From the NCBI RefSeq assembly GCF_902729445.1, contig NZ_CACVCE010000073.1, forward strand, positions 83,788-147,787: a stretch of 64,000 bases of DNA, written 5' to 3'. Shown one piece after another: positions 8,783 to 18,238 of the stretch. The notes under the pieces were generated by a model. That model did no database searches. It was not told the DNA's origin and worked only from the letters and a program-made list of their open reading frames with translations. The stretch comes from Magnetospirillum sp902729445. Its GTDB lineage: Bacteria; Pseudomonadota; Alphaproteobacteria; Rhodospirillales; Magnetospirillaceae. The translations under genes and the position numbers were made by a program. The first letter of the stretch is position 1, and each line of letters begins with the position of its first letter.

Positions 8783-9178
8783 CGGGTGGTAGTTCAACAG
8801 CGGTTGATCCATCATCCAGGAATCCAGCACCGGGGTTACCCTGTGGTGCTGGTCGTTGATCAAGGCGAACGGCGTCACCGAGCCCGGTTCGACCCCCAGC
8901 ACCTCGCCCAGCAGTTCGGCCGAGCCGAAGGACAGCCTGGCGGCGCCGATGGCGCCGGGCAGACGCTTCAGGTCGATCCGCTTGTCGGCCGGCGCCACCA
9001 CCAGCCACAGCCGCCCCTTGCCGTCCTTCAGGAACAGGTTCTTGCAATGGATGCCGGGGATGTTGCCCCACACTTCGTTGCCCTGCTCGACGGTGAAGGC
9101 CGGGGCGTGGCGGTGGGTGGTGACAGTGATCCCCAACTCGCCAAGGTGGGCCAGTAATGCTTCGGGCGTAAGGGGCAA
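8690..9178 (-). CDS. YbaK/ProX-type aminoacyl-tRNA deacylase
   Basis: 162 residues covering a complete YbaK/aaRS-associated domain: TPEALLAHLGELGITVTTHRH, PAFTVEQG, then the conserved core GIHCKNLFLKDGKGRLWLVV with Lys, and the end FGSAELLGEVLGVEPGSVTPFALIND. The domain end DSWMMDQPLLNYHPLRND matches PrdX-like editing enzymes that clear Ala-tRNA-Pro. No ATG is available near the domain start; TTG at 9178 is proposed, with GGAG 11 bases upstream. The gene's 3' end overlaps the kinase gene by 93 bases, tail to tail. Confidence 0.85.
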   Translation of the reverse strand: MPLTPEALLAHLGELGITVTTHRHAPAFTVEQGNEVWGNIPGIHCKNLFLKDGKGRLWLVVAPADKRIDLKRLPGAIGAARLSFGSAELLGEVLGVEPGSVTPFALINDQHHRVTPVLDSWMMDQPLLNYHPLRNDMTTTIASADFRRFLAATGHRPEILLL

Positions 9179-9319
9179 GGTCGGTCGATCTCCGGTGTCA
9201 ATGGCGGCTTTGGATAGATCATCATAGTCGCGGCGCCGACGCAACGGTGGGCCGGGCGGTCTTCCGTCGGAGGGGAATTGGGGGTACCATTTCCATCCAA
9301 CACGGGCGGAGTCCGCTTC

Positions 9320-12300
9320 ATGACCGGATGGCAATTCTGGATCGACCGGGGCGGGACCTTCACCGACATCGTCGCACGGTCCCCCGACGGGGACCATCTG
9401 ACCCTGAAATTGCTGTCGGAAAGCCCCGGCCATTACGACGATGCCGCCCTGGCCGGCATCCGCCGTTTCCTGGGCCTTTCCGCCGGTCAGCCCATCGAGC
9501 CGGGTCTGGTCGATTGCGTCAAGATGGGGACCACGGTGGCCACCAACGCCTTGCTGGAACGCAAGGGCGACCGGGTGGCGCTGGCGGTTACCGCCGGCTT
9601 CGCCGACCTGTTGCGCATCGGCACCCAGAACCGTCCCGACATCTTCGCCCGCGCCATCCGCCTGCCCGACATGCTGTACGAGCGGGTGATCGAGATTCCC
9701 GAACGGATCGGCCCGAAGGGCGAGGTGCTGCGCCCGCTGGACCGCCTGACGGCGACGCAGGGGCTGCTGGACGCCTATGATGCCGGCATCCGCTCGGTGG
9801 CCGTCTTGTGTCTGCACGCCTATCGCTTCCCCGAGCACGAGCTGGAAATCGGCCGCCTGGCGCGCGAGATCGGCTTCACCCAGGTCAGCCTGTCGCACCA
9901 GGCCAGCCCGTTGATGAAGGCGGTCGGGCGCGGCGACACCTGTGTCGCCGACGCCTATCTGTCGCCGGTGCTGCGCCGCTATGTCGATCGCGTCGCCGCC
10001 GATCTGGGCGGCACGCGGCTGATGTTCATGCAATCCTCGGGCGGGCTGACCGACGCCCGGCGCTTCCAGGGCAAGGACGCCATCCTGTCCGGGCCGGCCG
10101 GCGGCGTGGTCGGCGGCGTCGCCACCGCCCGATTGGCCGGGTTGGACCATCTGATCGGCTTCGACATGGGCGGCACCTCGACCGACGTCTGGCACTGGGA
10201 CGGCGCCTTCGAACGCAGTTTCGACACCCAGGTCGCCGGCGTGCGTATTCGTGCGCCGATGATGCATATTCACACGGTGGCGGCCGGGGGCGGCTCGGTG
10301 CTGGAATATGACGGCGCCCGCTTCCGGGTCGGTCCCCATTCGGCCGGCGCCCATCCGGGGCCTGCCTGCTATGGCAAGGGCGGGCCGCTGACGGTGACCG
10401 ACTGCAATCTTTTGCTGGGCAAGCTGAACCCCGACTTCTTCCCGCAGGTGTTCGGCCCCGACGGCGCCCAGCCGCTGGATTTGGCCGCCACCCGTGCCGC
10501 CTTCGACGCCCTGGCCGGGCGCATCGGCGATGGCCGCTCGCCCCAACAGGTGGCCGAGGGCTTCCTGTCCATCGCCGTGCTCAACATGGCCAACGCCATC
10601 AAGCAGGTCAGCGTGGCGCGCGGCTATGACGTCACCACCTATGCCCTGGCCTGTTTCGGCGGTGCCGGCGGCCAGCATGCCTGCCTGGTGGCCGACGCCC
10701 TGGGGATGGAGATTGTGTTCCTGCATCCGCTGGCCGGCGTGTTGTCGGCCTATGGCATGGGGGTGGCCGATCTTTCGGTGCTGAAGGAACGCGCCATCGA
10801 GGCGGCGTTGGACGGCGAATGCGCGCCGCTGCTTAACCGCGCCTTCGCCGATCTCGAGGCCGAGGGCCGCTGCGAGTTGGAACGCCAAGGAATCGAACGG
10901 GCCGACATGCGCACGACGCGCAAGGTGTTCGTGCGCTATCAGGGTTCGGACACCGCGCTGGAGGTGCCGGCGGCCGAACCCGAAGCCCTGGCCCAGGCCT
11001 TCGAGCTGGCCCACCGTCAGCGCTTCGGCTTCGTCATGGACCGCGCCCTGGTGGTCGAGGCGGTGTCGGTCGAACTGACCGGCGGCGGCGAGCCCCCGTC
11101 CGAGCCCGTGCTGCCCGACCGAACCGGCACCCCGCCGGCTCCGGCCGGCGAGGTCATGATGTTCAGCGGCGGGGTCAGCCGGCCGGCGCCGGTTTACCGT
11201 CGCGAACACCTGGCCCCGGGCGATCGGTTGCCGGGGCCGGTGATGATCGTCGAGGCCACCGCCACCACCATCGTCGAGCCCGGCTGGCAGGCCGAAATGA
11301 ACCCTTACGGCCATCTGATCCTGCGCCGGGTCGAGCCCCGGCCGCACATGGTCGCCGCCGGCACCGAAGTCGATCCGGTGCTGCTGGAAGTCTTCAACAA
11401 CCTGTTCATGAGCATCGCCGAGCAGATGGGCGCCGTGCTGGCCAACACCGCCCATTCGGTCAACATCAAGGAACGCTTGGATTTCTCTTGCGCGCTGTTC
11501 GACGGCTCGGGCGGCCTGGTGGCCAACGCGCCGCACATCCCGGTTCATCTGGGCAGCATGGGCGAAAGCGTGCGGGTGGTGCTCGAGCGTTTCGGCGACA
11601 CCATCCGGCCGGGTGACTCCTTCGTGCTGAACTCGCCCTATGCCGGTGGGACCCATCTGCCCGACGTCACAATCGTCACCCCGGTCTTCGATGGGGACCG
11701 GCCGCTGTTCTTCGTCGCCTCACGCGGGCACCACGCCGATCTGGGCGGCATCACGCCCGGCTCGATGCCGCCCTTATCGACCAGCGTCGATCAGGAAGGG
11801 GTGCTGATCGAGCCGATGCGGCTGGTGGATTCCACCGGCTTTCGCGAGCAGGCCATCACGGACCTGCTGACCAAGGGCCCTTGGCCGGTGCGCAACCTGC
11901 GCCAGAACCTGGCCGACCTGCAGGCGCAACTGGCCGCCAACGAGACCGGCTTGCGCGAATTGCTGGCCATGACCAGGCGCTACGGCGCCGACACCGTCGC
12001 CGCCTATATGGGCCACGTCCAGGCCAACGCCGAGGAATCGGTGCGGCGCGCGGTGGCCGGCCTGGATAGCGGGAGCTTCGAGACCCGCATGGATGACGGC
12101 GCGGTGATCCGGGTCGCCGTCACCGTCGATCCGGTCACCCGATCGGCGGTGATCGACTTCACCGGCACCTCGGACCAGCGGCCGGGCAATGCCAACGCGC
12201 CCACCGCCATCGCCCGGGCCGCCGTGCTGTATGTCTTTCGCACCCTGGTCGACGATGCCATTCCGCTGAACGAAGGCTGCATGAAGCCCCTGACCCTGGT

Positions 12301-12892
12301 CATCCCCCCGGGCTCGATGCTGGCACCGCGTCCGCCCGCCGCGGTGGTCGCCGGCAATGTCGAGACCAGCCAGGCCATCGTCGATTGCCTGATGGGGGCG
12401 CTGGGCGCCATGGCCGCCAGTCAGGGCACCATGAACAACCTGACCTTCGGCGACGACCGCCACCAATATTACGAGACCATCTGCGGCGGCGCCGGGGGCG
12501 GGCCGGGTTTCGACGGCGCCTCGGCGGTGCACACCCACATGACCAACTCGCGGCTGACCGATCCGGAAGTGCTGGAATGGCGCTTCCCGGTTCTGGTGGA
12601 CGGCTTTTCCATTCGCCGAGGGTCCGGCGGCGTGGGTCTGCATCCCGGCGGCGATGGGGTGGTGCGGCGGCTGAAGTTCCTGGAGCCGATGACCGCCGCC
12701 ATCTTGTCCAACCGCCGGTCGGTGGCGCCGTTCGGGCTGGCGGGCGGCGGCGACGGGATGAAGGGCGCGAACCGGGTCGAACGGGCCGACGGGTCCGTTC
12801 AGGACCTGGCCGGCACCGCCTTGGTCGAGATGAATGCGGGCGACGTGCTGGTGATCGAGACGCCGGGCGGCGGCGGCTATGGGGGCTGTTAG
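9320..12892 (+). CDS. 5-oxoprolinase (fused hydantoinase A/B type)
   Basis: 1190 residues, the length of a single-chain ATP-dependent 5-oxoprolinase that opens 5-oxoproline to glutamate. The N-terminal half is HyuA-like with the ATPase-type start WIDRGGTFTDIVA and DMGGTSTDVWHWDG. The HyuB-like half begins near residue 680 (EVDPVLLEVFNNLFMSIAEQ) and includes NSPYAGGTHLPDVT and the Gly-rich end TPGGGGYGG. ATG at 9320 has GGAG eight bases upstream. The alternative is an N-methylhydantoinase-type fusion. It stands alone, starting about 140 bases from the divergent deacylase. Confidence 0.85.
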   Translation: MTGWQFWIDRGGTFTDIVARSPDGDHLTLKLLSESPGHYDDAALAGIRRFLGLSAGQPIEPGLVDCVKMGTTVATNALLERKGDRVALAVTAGFADLLRIGTQNRPDIFARAIRLPDMLYERVIEIPERIGPKGEVLRPLDRLTATQGLLDAYDAGIRSVAVLCLHAYRFPEHELEIGRLAREIGFTQVSLSHQASPLMKAVGRGDTCVADAYLSPVLRRYVDRVAADLGGTRLMFMQSSGGLTDARRFQGKDAILSGPAGGVVGGVATARLAGLDHLIGFDMGGTSTDVWHWDGAFERSFDTQVAGVRIRAPMMHIHTVAAGGGSVLEYDGARFRVGPHSAGAHPGPACYGKGGPLTVTDCNLLLGKLNPDFFPQVFGPDGAQPLDLAATRAAFDALAGRIGDGRSPQQVAEGFLSIAVLNMANAIKQVSVARGYDVTTYALACFGGAGGQHACLVADALGMEIVFLHPLAGVLSAYGMGVADLSVLKERAIEAALDGECAPLLNRAFADLEAEGRCELERQGIERADMRTTRKVFVRYQGSDTALEVPAAEPEALAQAFELAHRQRFGFVMDRALVVEAVSVELTGGGEPPSEPVLPDRTGTPPAPAGEVMMFSGGVSRPAPVYRREHLAPGDRLPGPVMIVEATATTIVEPGWQAEMNPYGHLILRRVEPRPHMVAAGTEVDPVLLEVFNNLFMSIAEQMGAVLANTAHSVNIKERLDFSCALFDGSGGLVANAPHIPVHLGSMGESVRVVLERFGDTIRPGDSFVLNSPYAGGTHLPDVTIVTPVFDGDRPLFFVASRGHHADLGGITPGSMPPLSTSVDQEGVLIEPMRLVDSTGFREQAITDLLTKGPWPVRNLRQNLADLQAQLAANETGLRELLAMTRRYGADTVAAYMGHVQANAEESVRRAVAGLDSGSFETRMDDGAVIRVAVTVDPVTRSAVIDFTGTSDQRPGNANAPTAIARAAVLYVFRTLVDDAIPLNEGCMKPLTLVIPPGSMLAPRPPAAVVAGNVETSQAIVDCLMGALGAMAASQGTMNNLTFGDDRHQYYETICGGAGGGPGFDGASAVHTHMTNSRLTDPEVLEWRFPVLVDGFSIRRGSGGVGLHPGGDGVVRRLKFLEPMTAAILSNRRSVAPFGLAGGGDGMKGANRVERADGSVQDLAGTALVEMNAGDVLVIETPGGGGYGGC

Positions 12893-13009
12893 GGAACTGT
12901 CGGCTTGGGCTTGCCGAGCGCCAGAATCCCCATGCCCGGCCAACTGCTGCAATCGCCGCTGATGCAGATGGCCTCGGGATAGAAAAGGCTGGCGCCGTAA
13001 AGGCCGACG

Positions 13010-14176
13010 TTAAAGCCCCTTCTCGAAGTCGGCCGGCGCACGCAGATAGGCGCCGAAGACGTCGGGCAGGCGGCGCTTCAGATCCTCGATCGGATCGTTG
13101 GGGTCCAGCGGCGTCTTCGAGGTCTTCTCGCAGAACATCTTGATCAGCTTCTTGTTGCCGGGCGGGCCGAAGATGTCCTTGAACTTCTCCTCGCCCAGCT
13201 TGTCCAGCGCCACTTCCAGGAAGACCGGGATCTGGTGGAATTGCAGGAAGCGGACGATCTGGTTGATGGTTTCGCCGGAAATCAGATGCAGCCAGGCGGA
13301 CATCTGCTCCAGGTCCTTGGCGTTTTGCACCTCCATCGCTTCCAGGCGGTCGCAATCGACGCAGACTTCCCAGAACTTGTCGCCGATACGCTCGTAGACG
13401 GCGCCATGCAGGAACTCGTAACGCTCCTTGCCCAGGAAGGCCACGCCCTTGGCGGCCAGCGGCTGGGTGTCCAGCATCTCGCGCATCATGTCGTCGGACA
13501 GGATCTTGCGGGCCGAATCCATCGAATGACGGCCGATGTCGGCCAGGGCGGCGATGCCCTCGGGGGTGCGCAGCGTCGTGACGCCGCGACCCAGTTCGTT
13601 GATCAGCTTGATGGGGATTTCGGCGAAATACGGGATCAGCGGCACCTGCCAGTCGTAATCCAGATGATCCTTGATGGCGGCATAGAACTTGTCGCCCTGG
13701 GTGGCGCTGGGCTTGGGAACTTCCGCCTCGCTCCACTTGCCGCGGACCAGTTCGCTCAGCTTGTCCAGGATCGACTTGGTTTCCGGCTTGTGGACGATCT
13801 TGGCGGCCGGCGTATGGGCCGAGCCCCAGCGCTTGTCGGAATAGGCCTTGGCAGCCGAACGCACCACCATGCCGACGATCTGATCGACCGAACGGTCGCA
13901 GCGCAACGGCGTCTGGTCGTCCATCACCGGATCGCCGGCGGTATTGACCAGGAATTCCTGGAACTTGTCGCGCCGGGTCTTGACCAGGGTCAGGCAGGCG
14001 AACAGCAGATCGGGCGTCGCCAGGATGGTGCCATAGGGGTCTTCATAGGCGGCGAAGGCGGGGATCAGTTCGAGCAGGCGGTCGGTGACCGGCCCCTTGA
14101 TGGTGCGGATGATTTCCTTGCGCTGAGCCGCGTCCTTATCGACAGGCTTGGCAGCCGGCTTTCCCTTGTCAGCCAT
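13010..14176 (-). CDS. Conserved-looking protein of unknown function, 388 aa
   Basis: A soluble protein with a Lys-rich N-terminus (MADKGKPAAKPVDKDAAQRK) and mostly helical composition, without a signal peptide or membrane helix. I recognise no domain. Recognisable stretches are CDRSVDQIVGMVVRSAAKAYSD, WEVCVDCDRLEAM and the C-terminal DVFGAYLRAPADFEKGL. Codon use matches the neighbours. It lies 40 bases downstream of the DUF2336 gene on the same strand and may share its transcript. Confidence 0.7.
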   Translation of the reverse strand: MADKGKPAAKPVDKDAAQRKEIIRTIKGPVTDRLLELIPAFAAYEDPYGTILATPDLLFACLTLVKTRRDKFQEFLVNTAGDPVMDDQTPLRCDRSVDQIVGMVVRSAAKAYSDKRWGSAHTPAAKIVHKPETKSILDKLSELVRGKWSEAEVPKPSATQGDKFYAAIKDHLDYDWQVPLIPYFAEIPIKLINELGRGVTTLRTPEGIAALADIGRHSMDSARKILSDDMMREMLDTQPLAAKGVAFLGKERYEFLHGAVYERIGDKFWEVCVDCDRLEAMEVQNAKDLEQMSAWLHLISGETINQIVRFLQFHQIPVFLEVALDKLGEEKFKDIFGPPGNKKLIKMFCEKTSKTPLDPNDPIEDLKRRLPDVFGAYLRAPADFEKGL

Positions 14177-14216
14177 CCCTTCCCAGATCCCCTTTTGCCG
14201 TCGTCGCGTTGACGGA

Positions 14217-15335
14217 CTATTCGTTCAGCATGGTCGCCGGCAGATCGTTCATCTTGGCCAGGAGATATTCCAGATCGTCGTTTTCGAACTGGACCCCCAG
14301 GTCGCCATACTGGGTCAGGATACGCTCGATCATGCGCCGGGAAAAGCGCTCGCGATCATTGGGGCCGCCGTCATATTCCATCTCGTAGGACACGTCGATG
14401 GCGGCGCGCATGGCCTGATAGAACGCCTTGGGCAGACCGGCCTTGTCGAACAGCGCCTCGAAACCGCGACGCCCGGCGTCGTGGATCAGGGTGCGGGCGT
14501 TCTCCAGCTTGATGCGGGCCAGCTTGGCGATCGACGATTCGAAGAAGGTCATGTCGCCCATGCACACCGCGCGCAGGATGATCGACGGCGTCAGGCGGCC
14601 GTTGCGGTACAGGTGATCGACCAACTTGTGGACGTCGGTATCGGCCTCGGCCAGGCCAAGCACCGCCAGCTCGCGGGCCTGGATCAGCATGTTGGCGGCC
14701 GCTTCCGGCGACAGGTCCTGCCGGTTCATCAGCGACTGGCGCAGATTTTCCGAGACCTTCAGCATCAGCCGTTCGGCCACGGTGACCGGCAGCGACTTGC
14801 GGCCGATCAGGGTCCTGCCGACGCTGTCCGATGCGCCGAATTCCTCGGCGACCTTGGTCAGGGTCCGTTCCGAGATTTCGGCGCCTTCGTTGGACACCAA
14901 GGTCGCGACGACCGCTTCGTCGCGGGTATCGACCAGGGCTTCCGACAACTGGGCCGAGACGTGGGCGCGGTTGGCCACCGCCACCTGCTTGTCGTGGCTT
15001 TGGCTTTTGACGATCTCGATCAGGTCCTCGTCGTTCAGGACCTCGGAAAATTGCAGCATCGGCAACGCCACCGATTCGACGTCGCGGGCCAGCGAGACGG
15101 CCACGTCGTGCGGAACCAGCGGGTTTTCCTTCAGCTGCTTGGCCAGCGCCTCGCGCACGCGGACCTCGGCGTCCTTGACCATCAGGCGGAAGATTTCCTC
15201 GGCCATTCGGCGCTGGTCGGCGCTCAGGTCGGGGTGCTGGCTGGCAATCTTGCCGGCGATTTCGGCGCGGACGTCCGGTGTCGGGCTGGCCAGCAGCCGC
15301 GAGACGTCTGCTTCGTTCAAAGTCTGCTCAACCAA
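14217..15335 (-). CDS. DUF2336 domain protein
   Basis: 372 residues of HEAT-like helical repeats characteristic of DUF2336, found widely in alphaproteobacteria: ADVSRLLASPTPDVRAEIAGKI, EIFRLMVKDAEVRVREALAKQL, VPHDVAVSLARDVESVALPML and later VAEEFGASDSVGRTLIGRKSLPV. No enzyme motif. The start is TTG at 15335 with GGAAG six bases upstream; no ATG gives a full N-terminus. Function unknown. The repeats imply protein-protein contacts. Confidence 0.85.
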   Translation of the reverse strand: MVEQTLNEADVSRLLASPTPDVRAEIAGKIASQHPDLSADQRRMAEEIFRLMVKDAEVRVREALAKQLKENPLVPHDVAVSLARDVESVALPMLQFSEVLNDEDLIEIVKSQSHDKQVAVANRAHVSAQLSEALVDTRDEAVVATLVSNEGAEISERTLTKVAEEFGASDSVGRTLIGRKSLPVTVAERLMLKVSENLRQSLMNRQDLSPEAAANMLIQARELAVLGLAEADTDVHKLVDHLYRNGRLTPSIILRAVCMGDMTFFESSIAKLARIKLENARTLIHDAGRRGFEALFDKAGLPKAFYQAMRAAIDVSYEMEYDGGPNDRERFSRRMIERILTQYGDLGVQFENDDLEYLLAKMNDLPATMLNE

Positions 15336-15413
15336 GGTCTTCTTCCGTCCGTTAAGCGCGCCGCGTGATAATCCCCAAGATCACCACTATCGACGCTCCG
15401 GGTTGACGAATAG

Positions 15414-16118
15414 TTACACACATACCTGATCAAGCCAACGCCCCAGCATGACGGCGCCTGCCGCTTCCATGCGTGGGGCGTGGGCCGCCGTTTGTTGCCT
15501 CAGCTGCGACACCGAGGTTTGTGGGGTGGCGCCGATCTCGCCGGCATGGCCGACGAACCAGCGTTCCAGGCCGATCTGGCTGGCTTCGACGTGGAATTGC
15601 AGGCCCAGACCCTTCAATCCCCATGAAAAAGCCTGGTTGGCGGTTGCCGGCGTCGAGGCCAGTCCTTGCGCGCCGTGCGGCAGATCGAAGGTGTCGCCGT
15701 GCCAGTGCAGCACCGCCAGCCCGTCGATGGCGGCCATGGTCGAGTTGCGCCCGGTCTCGGTCAGGGTCAGGGGCGCCCAGCCCAATTCCTTGCCGTTGGG
15801 GTTGGGATAAACCCTGGCGCCCAGGGCGCGCGCCATCAATTGGGCGCCCAGGCAGATGCCCAGCGTCGGGCGGTCGGCGGCCAGGCGGGCCTTGAGCAGG
15901 GCGATTTCCGTGGTCAGGAAGGGGTAGTCGGCTTCGTCATAGACGCCGATCGGGCCGCCCAGCACCACCCACAGGTCGGCCGCCAGCGGGTCCAGGCCGG
16001 TCAGGTCCGCGGTGGGCGCGTCCAGCATGGTCACCTTGAAGCCCCTGGCCGCCAGCACGGGGGCCAGGCAATCCAGATCCTCGAAGGCGACATGGGAAAT
16101 GGCGACGCAGGTCTTCAT
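15414..16118 (-). CDS. Class I glutamine amidotransferase
   Basis: 234 residues. The nucleophile elbow GICLGAQLMARALGA contains the Cys, and the His-x-Glu pair is in GLQFHVEA. The order VVLGGPIGVYDEADYPFL / GICLGAQ / LHWHGDTFDLP is that of stand-alone GMP-synthase-like amidotransferases, several of which act on gamma-glutamyl compounds in polyamine catabolism. ATG at 16118 has GGGGAGG three bases upstream. The substrate is not determinable; the product could release ammonia from a gamma-glutamyl amide. Confidence 0.85.
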   Translation of the reverse strand: MKTCVAISHVAFEDLDCLAPVLAARGFKVTMLDAPTADLTGLDPLAADLWVVLGGPIGVYDEADYPFLTTEIALLKARLAADRPTLGICLGAQLMARALGARVYPNPNGKELGWAPLTLTETGRNSTMAAIDGLAVLHWHGDTFDLPHGAQGLASTPATANQAFSWGLKGLGLQFHVEASQIGLERWFVGHAGEIGATPQTSVSQLRQQTAAHAPRMEAAGAVMLGRWLDQVCV

Positions 16119-16162
16119 GGTCCTCCCCCTGAAGGAGCCGCATTGAACCACGATTGCGAAAA

Positions 16163-16735
16163 CTAGTCGAGCAGCCGCAAGGATTCGGGCGAGTCGGGAT
16201 GGCGCTTGGCTTCCAGCCGGTAATAGCTGGCCAGCAGGTCGGTCTCGATGCCCAGCTCGGCCCGCAGCTCGCCCAAAGGGTGCGCGCCAAAGTGGGTGAA
16301 ATCGACCCGGTCCAGGCGCCGGCAGGCCGAGATCCAGGCCAGCCGCACGGCGTCGCGGAACACCCGGACGTCGTCGTCGTCAAAGCGGAAGATGCCGGGA
16401 TAGAGGTGCTTGGCGATGGCGGTGAACAAGGTCTCCTCGATTCCGGACACCTTGCGGGTCGAGCCCATGGTGAAGCCGATGACGAAGGCCTCGTCCTTCT
16501 GCAGCAGGCCGCGCCCCAGCACAAGGTGGATGCAATCATGGTTGACCAGGTCCACCGCCCCGTGGATCAGGTCGAGTCCGGGAATGTCGTAGCGCGGATT
16601 CTCCATCAACTGGACGATGAACGGAATCTCGTCCTGGTCGGCCCCGACCCGGGCCAGTTCGGCCAAGCCCTCGGCCAGGGTGGTGGTGCCGCGCGACAGC
16701 GGCAGGTGCCAGGTGCGCCAGTCGGTCGTGCCCAT
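16163..16735 (-). CDS. Unknown protein with COQ4-like HDxxH-x11-E motif
   Basis: 190 residues, no signal peptide. The central stretch has His66-Asp67-Cys-Ile-His70 followed after exactly eleven residues by Glu82, the spacing of the metal-binding motif in the ubiquinone-biosynthesis protein COQ4. The flanking sequence (LGRG, then FVIGFTMGS) also resembles COQ4 in outline, but overall family membership is not clear to me. ATG at 16735 is chosen because GGAGG lies five bases before it; an in-frame ATG four codons upstream would use no such site. It lies 44 bases downstream of the amidotransferase start in the same orientation. Confidence 0.6.
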   Translation of the reverse strand: MGTTDWRTWHLPLSRGTTTLAEGLAELARVGADQDEIPFIVQLMENPRYDIPGLDLIHGAVDLVNHDCIHLVLGRGLLQKDEAFVIGFTMGSTRKVSGIEETLFTAIAKHLYPGIFRFDDDDVRVFRDAVRLAWISACRRLDRVDFTHFGAHPLGELRAELGIETDLLASYYRLEAKRHPDSPESLRLLD

Positions 16736-16848
16736 GGGGGCCTCCATTGCCTTGGATATGGGAATGGGCGGCCGGGCCGGGAAGGGGGCGTTCCCCCCGG
16801 CCGGCCGATGGCGTATCATCGCGGGCGTGCATAGCAAAGGATACGAAG

Positions 16849-17508
16849 ATGGTCTGTCGCTGCTGTAATCCCGGGCGCCGCCGGGTGGTGGGAGGTCTGT
16901 TGGCCACCGGATTGGTACCGCTGGCCGGCGGCTTGGTCCAGGCCGCGCCGCCGGCCAGCCGCATGCGCGCGGTCAAGGGCGAGGTGCGCGTCAACGGCAA
17001 GCGGGCGAAGGAAGGCATGGCGGTGGCGCCGGGCGACCGCATCACCACCGGCACCACCGGCCAGGCCACCTTCACCCTGGGGGACGACGGCTTCATGGTG
17101 CGCCCCGTCACCCAGGTCGCCATCGCCGATCTGGGCCGCGACCCGGCCAGCGGTCAATTGATCCGCCAACTGGACCTGGAAGTCGGCGGCATCTTGTCGG
17201 TGTTCGGGCCGAAGCAGATCACCTTGAAGACCCCGCACGTCAATGTCGGCATCCGCGGCACCGCCGCCTATCTGGAGACCGATGCCTGGACCACCAATGT
17301 CTGCGTCTGCTACGGCCATGCGGTGATGGTTCCCGAAGGCGCCCCCGCTTTGGCCGAGGAGGTGCGGACCCGCCACCACGACGCGCCGCGTCTGCTGTCG
17401 CTGAAGGACGGCAAGACGGCGATGGAGCCGTTCATGGTCAAGAACCACAACGACCAGGAACTGATCGCCCTGGAGCGGCTGTTCGGACGGGTGCCGCCGT
17501 TCAAATAA
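16849..17508 (+). CDS. FecR-domain secreted protein with Tat-like signal
   Basis: 219 residues. The N-terminus (CNPGRRRVVGGLLATGLVPLAGG) has a twin-Arg plus hydrophobic core, so it is probably exported by Tat. A FecR-type domain follows: AVKGEVRVNGKRAKEGMAVAPGDRITTG, then TFTLGDDGFMV and TPHVNVGIRGTAAYLE. Two close Cys (VCVCYG) come after it. FecR domains act in surface signalling or structure, but the transmembrane sigma-regulator part is absent here. Role unknown. Confidence 0.78.
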   Translation: MVCRCCNPGRRRVVGGLLATGLVPLAGGLVQAAPPASRMRAVKGEVRVNGKRAKEGMAVAPGDRITTGTTGQATFTLGDDGFMVRPVTQVAIADLGRDPASGQLIRQLDLEVGGILSVFGPKQITLKTPHVNVGIRGTAAYLETDAWTTNVCVCYGHAVMVPEGAPALAEEVRTRHHDAPRLLSLKDGKTAMEPFMVKNHNDQELIALERLFGRVPPFK

Positions 17509-17609
17509 TGGGGGGCGGCAATGTTCTCGTCATGTTCTTGTCTTTTTGCGCGTTTTGATGTATGGTGGCCTAGTCGTTGACTCCTTTTGCGGAAAGGAAG
17601 GCTGGCGCC

Positions 17610-18233
17610 ATGCTTAACCTTAAATCCCCCGTCGGGACCAATTACCGTCTCGATCCCAACGACCTTATGGACACCAAGCGTGTCCTCAATCGTCTCGGCT
17701 ATTACGACGTTCCACCCGAACGGGGCATCGATGATTGGACCGACGACGCGATGTTCGATGGCATCAAGCGGTTCCAGAAGGACAATGGCTTGAAAGTTGA
17801 TGGCTTCATGCGACCGGAAGGGCCGACGGAACAAACAATGAACGCTAAAATGGCCGCCGCGCAGGATAGCGATGATTGGGAGTATGCGGGTGACGTTGAC
17901 AAGAATAACTCCCGCGATGTAATCACCAACGGCCCCGCAAAGGTCGAAATCCATAACCCTGGACCATCTTGGAATGGGTTGGAATACAAAGTGGATTGGT
18001 ATGGTCTGGATAAAGAGGGAAAGGTCATCCCTGAATTCCGCCGTCCAGATCATGACCAGCGAAATCCGTCTCAGGGTGGGATCATTTTGAAACCTCGCAC
18101 GGAAAAGGTATTTGAACCACCGTTTGAGAATCCTAATGGCTACAACTTCCGGGTGACCTATCCCCCACAAGGGGAGTACAGTCCGTTCGAGGGATCTCCT
18201 CACATCAAGGTTTACCGGACGAAGAAGCGCTAA
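17610..18233 (+). CDS. Peptidoglycan-binding-domain protein, lower-GC cassette
   Basis: 207 residues with an N-terminal PG-binding-1-type domain (about 15-75): DLMDTKRVLNRLGYYDVP, then FDGIKRFQKDNGLKVDGFM. The remaining part is beta-rich with no recognised family (SWNGLEYKVDWYGLDKEG). No signal peptide is seen despite the wall-binding domain. ATG at 17610 has a GGAAAGGAAGG site eight bases upstream. Base composition is visibly more AT-rich than the genes on either side, as is the next gene, and the two are five bases apart. This suggests a horizontally acquired pair. Confidence 0.7.
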   Translation: MLNLKSPVGTNYRLDPNDLMDTKRVLNRLGYYDVPPERGIDDWTDDAMFDGIKRFQKDNGLKVDGFMRPEGPTEQTMNAKMAAAQDSDDWEYAGDVDKNNSRDVITNGPAKVEIHNPGPSWNGLEYKVDWYGLDKEGKVIPEFRRPDHDQRNPSQGGIILKPRTEKVFEPPFENPNGYNFRVTYPPQGEYSPFEGSPHIKVYRTKKR

Positions 18234-18238
18234 ATCAG

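Noticed and set aside
8690..11656. A 988-codon minus-strand frame read as one large protein
   Set aside because: Only its last 162 codons form a known domain (ProX-type deacylase); the rest is antisense to the oxoprolinase.
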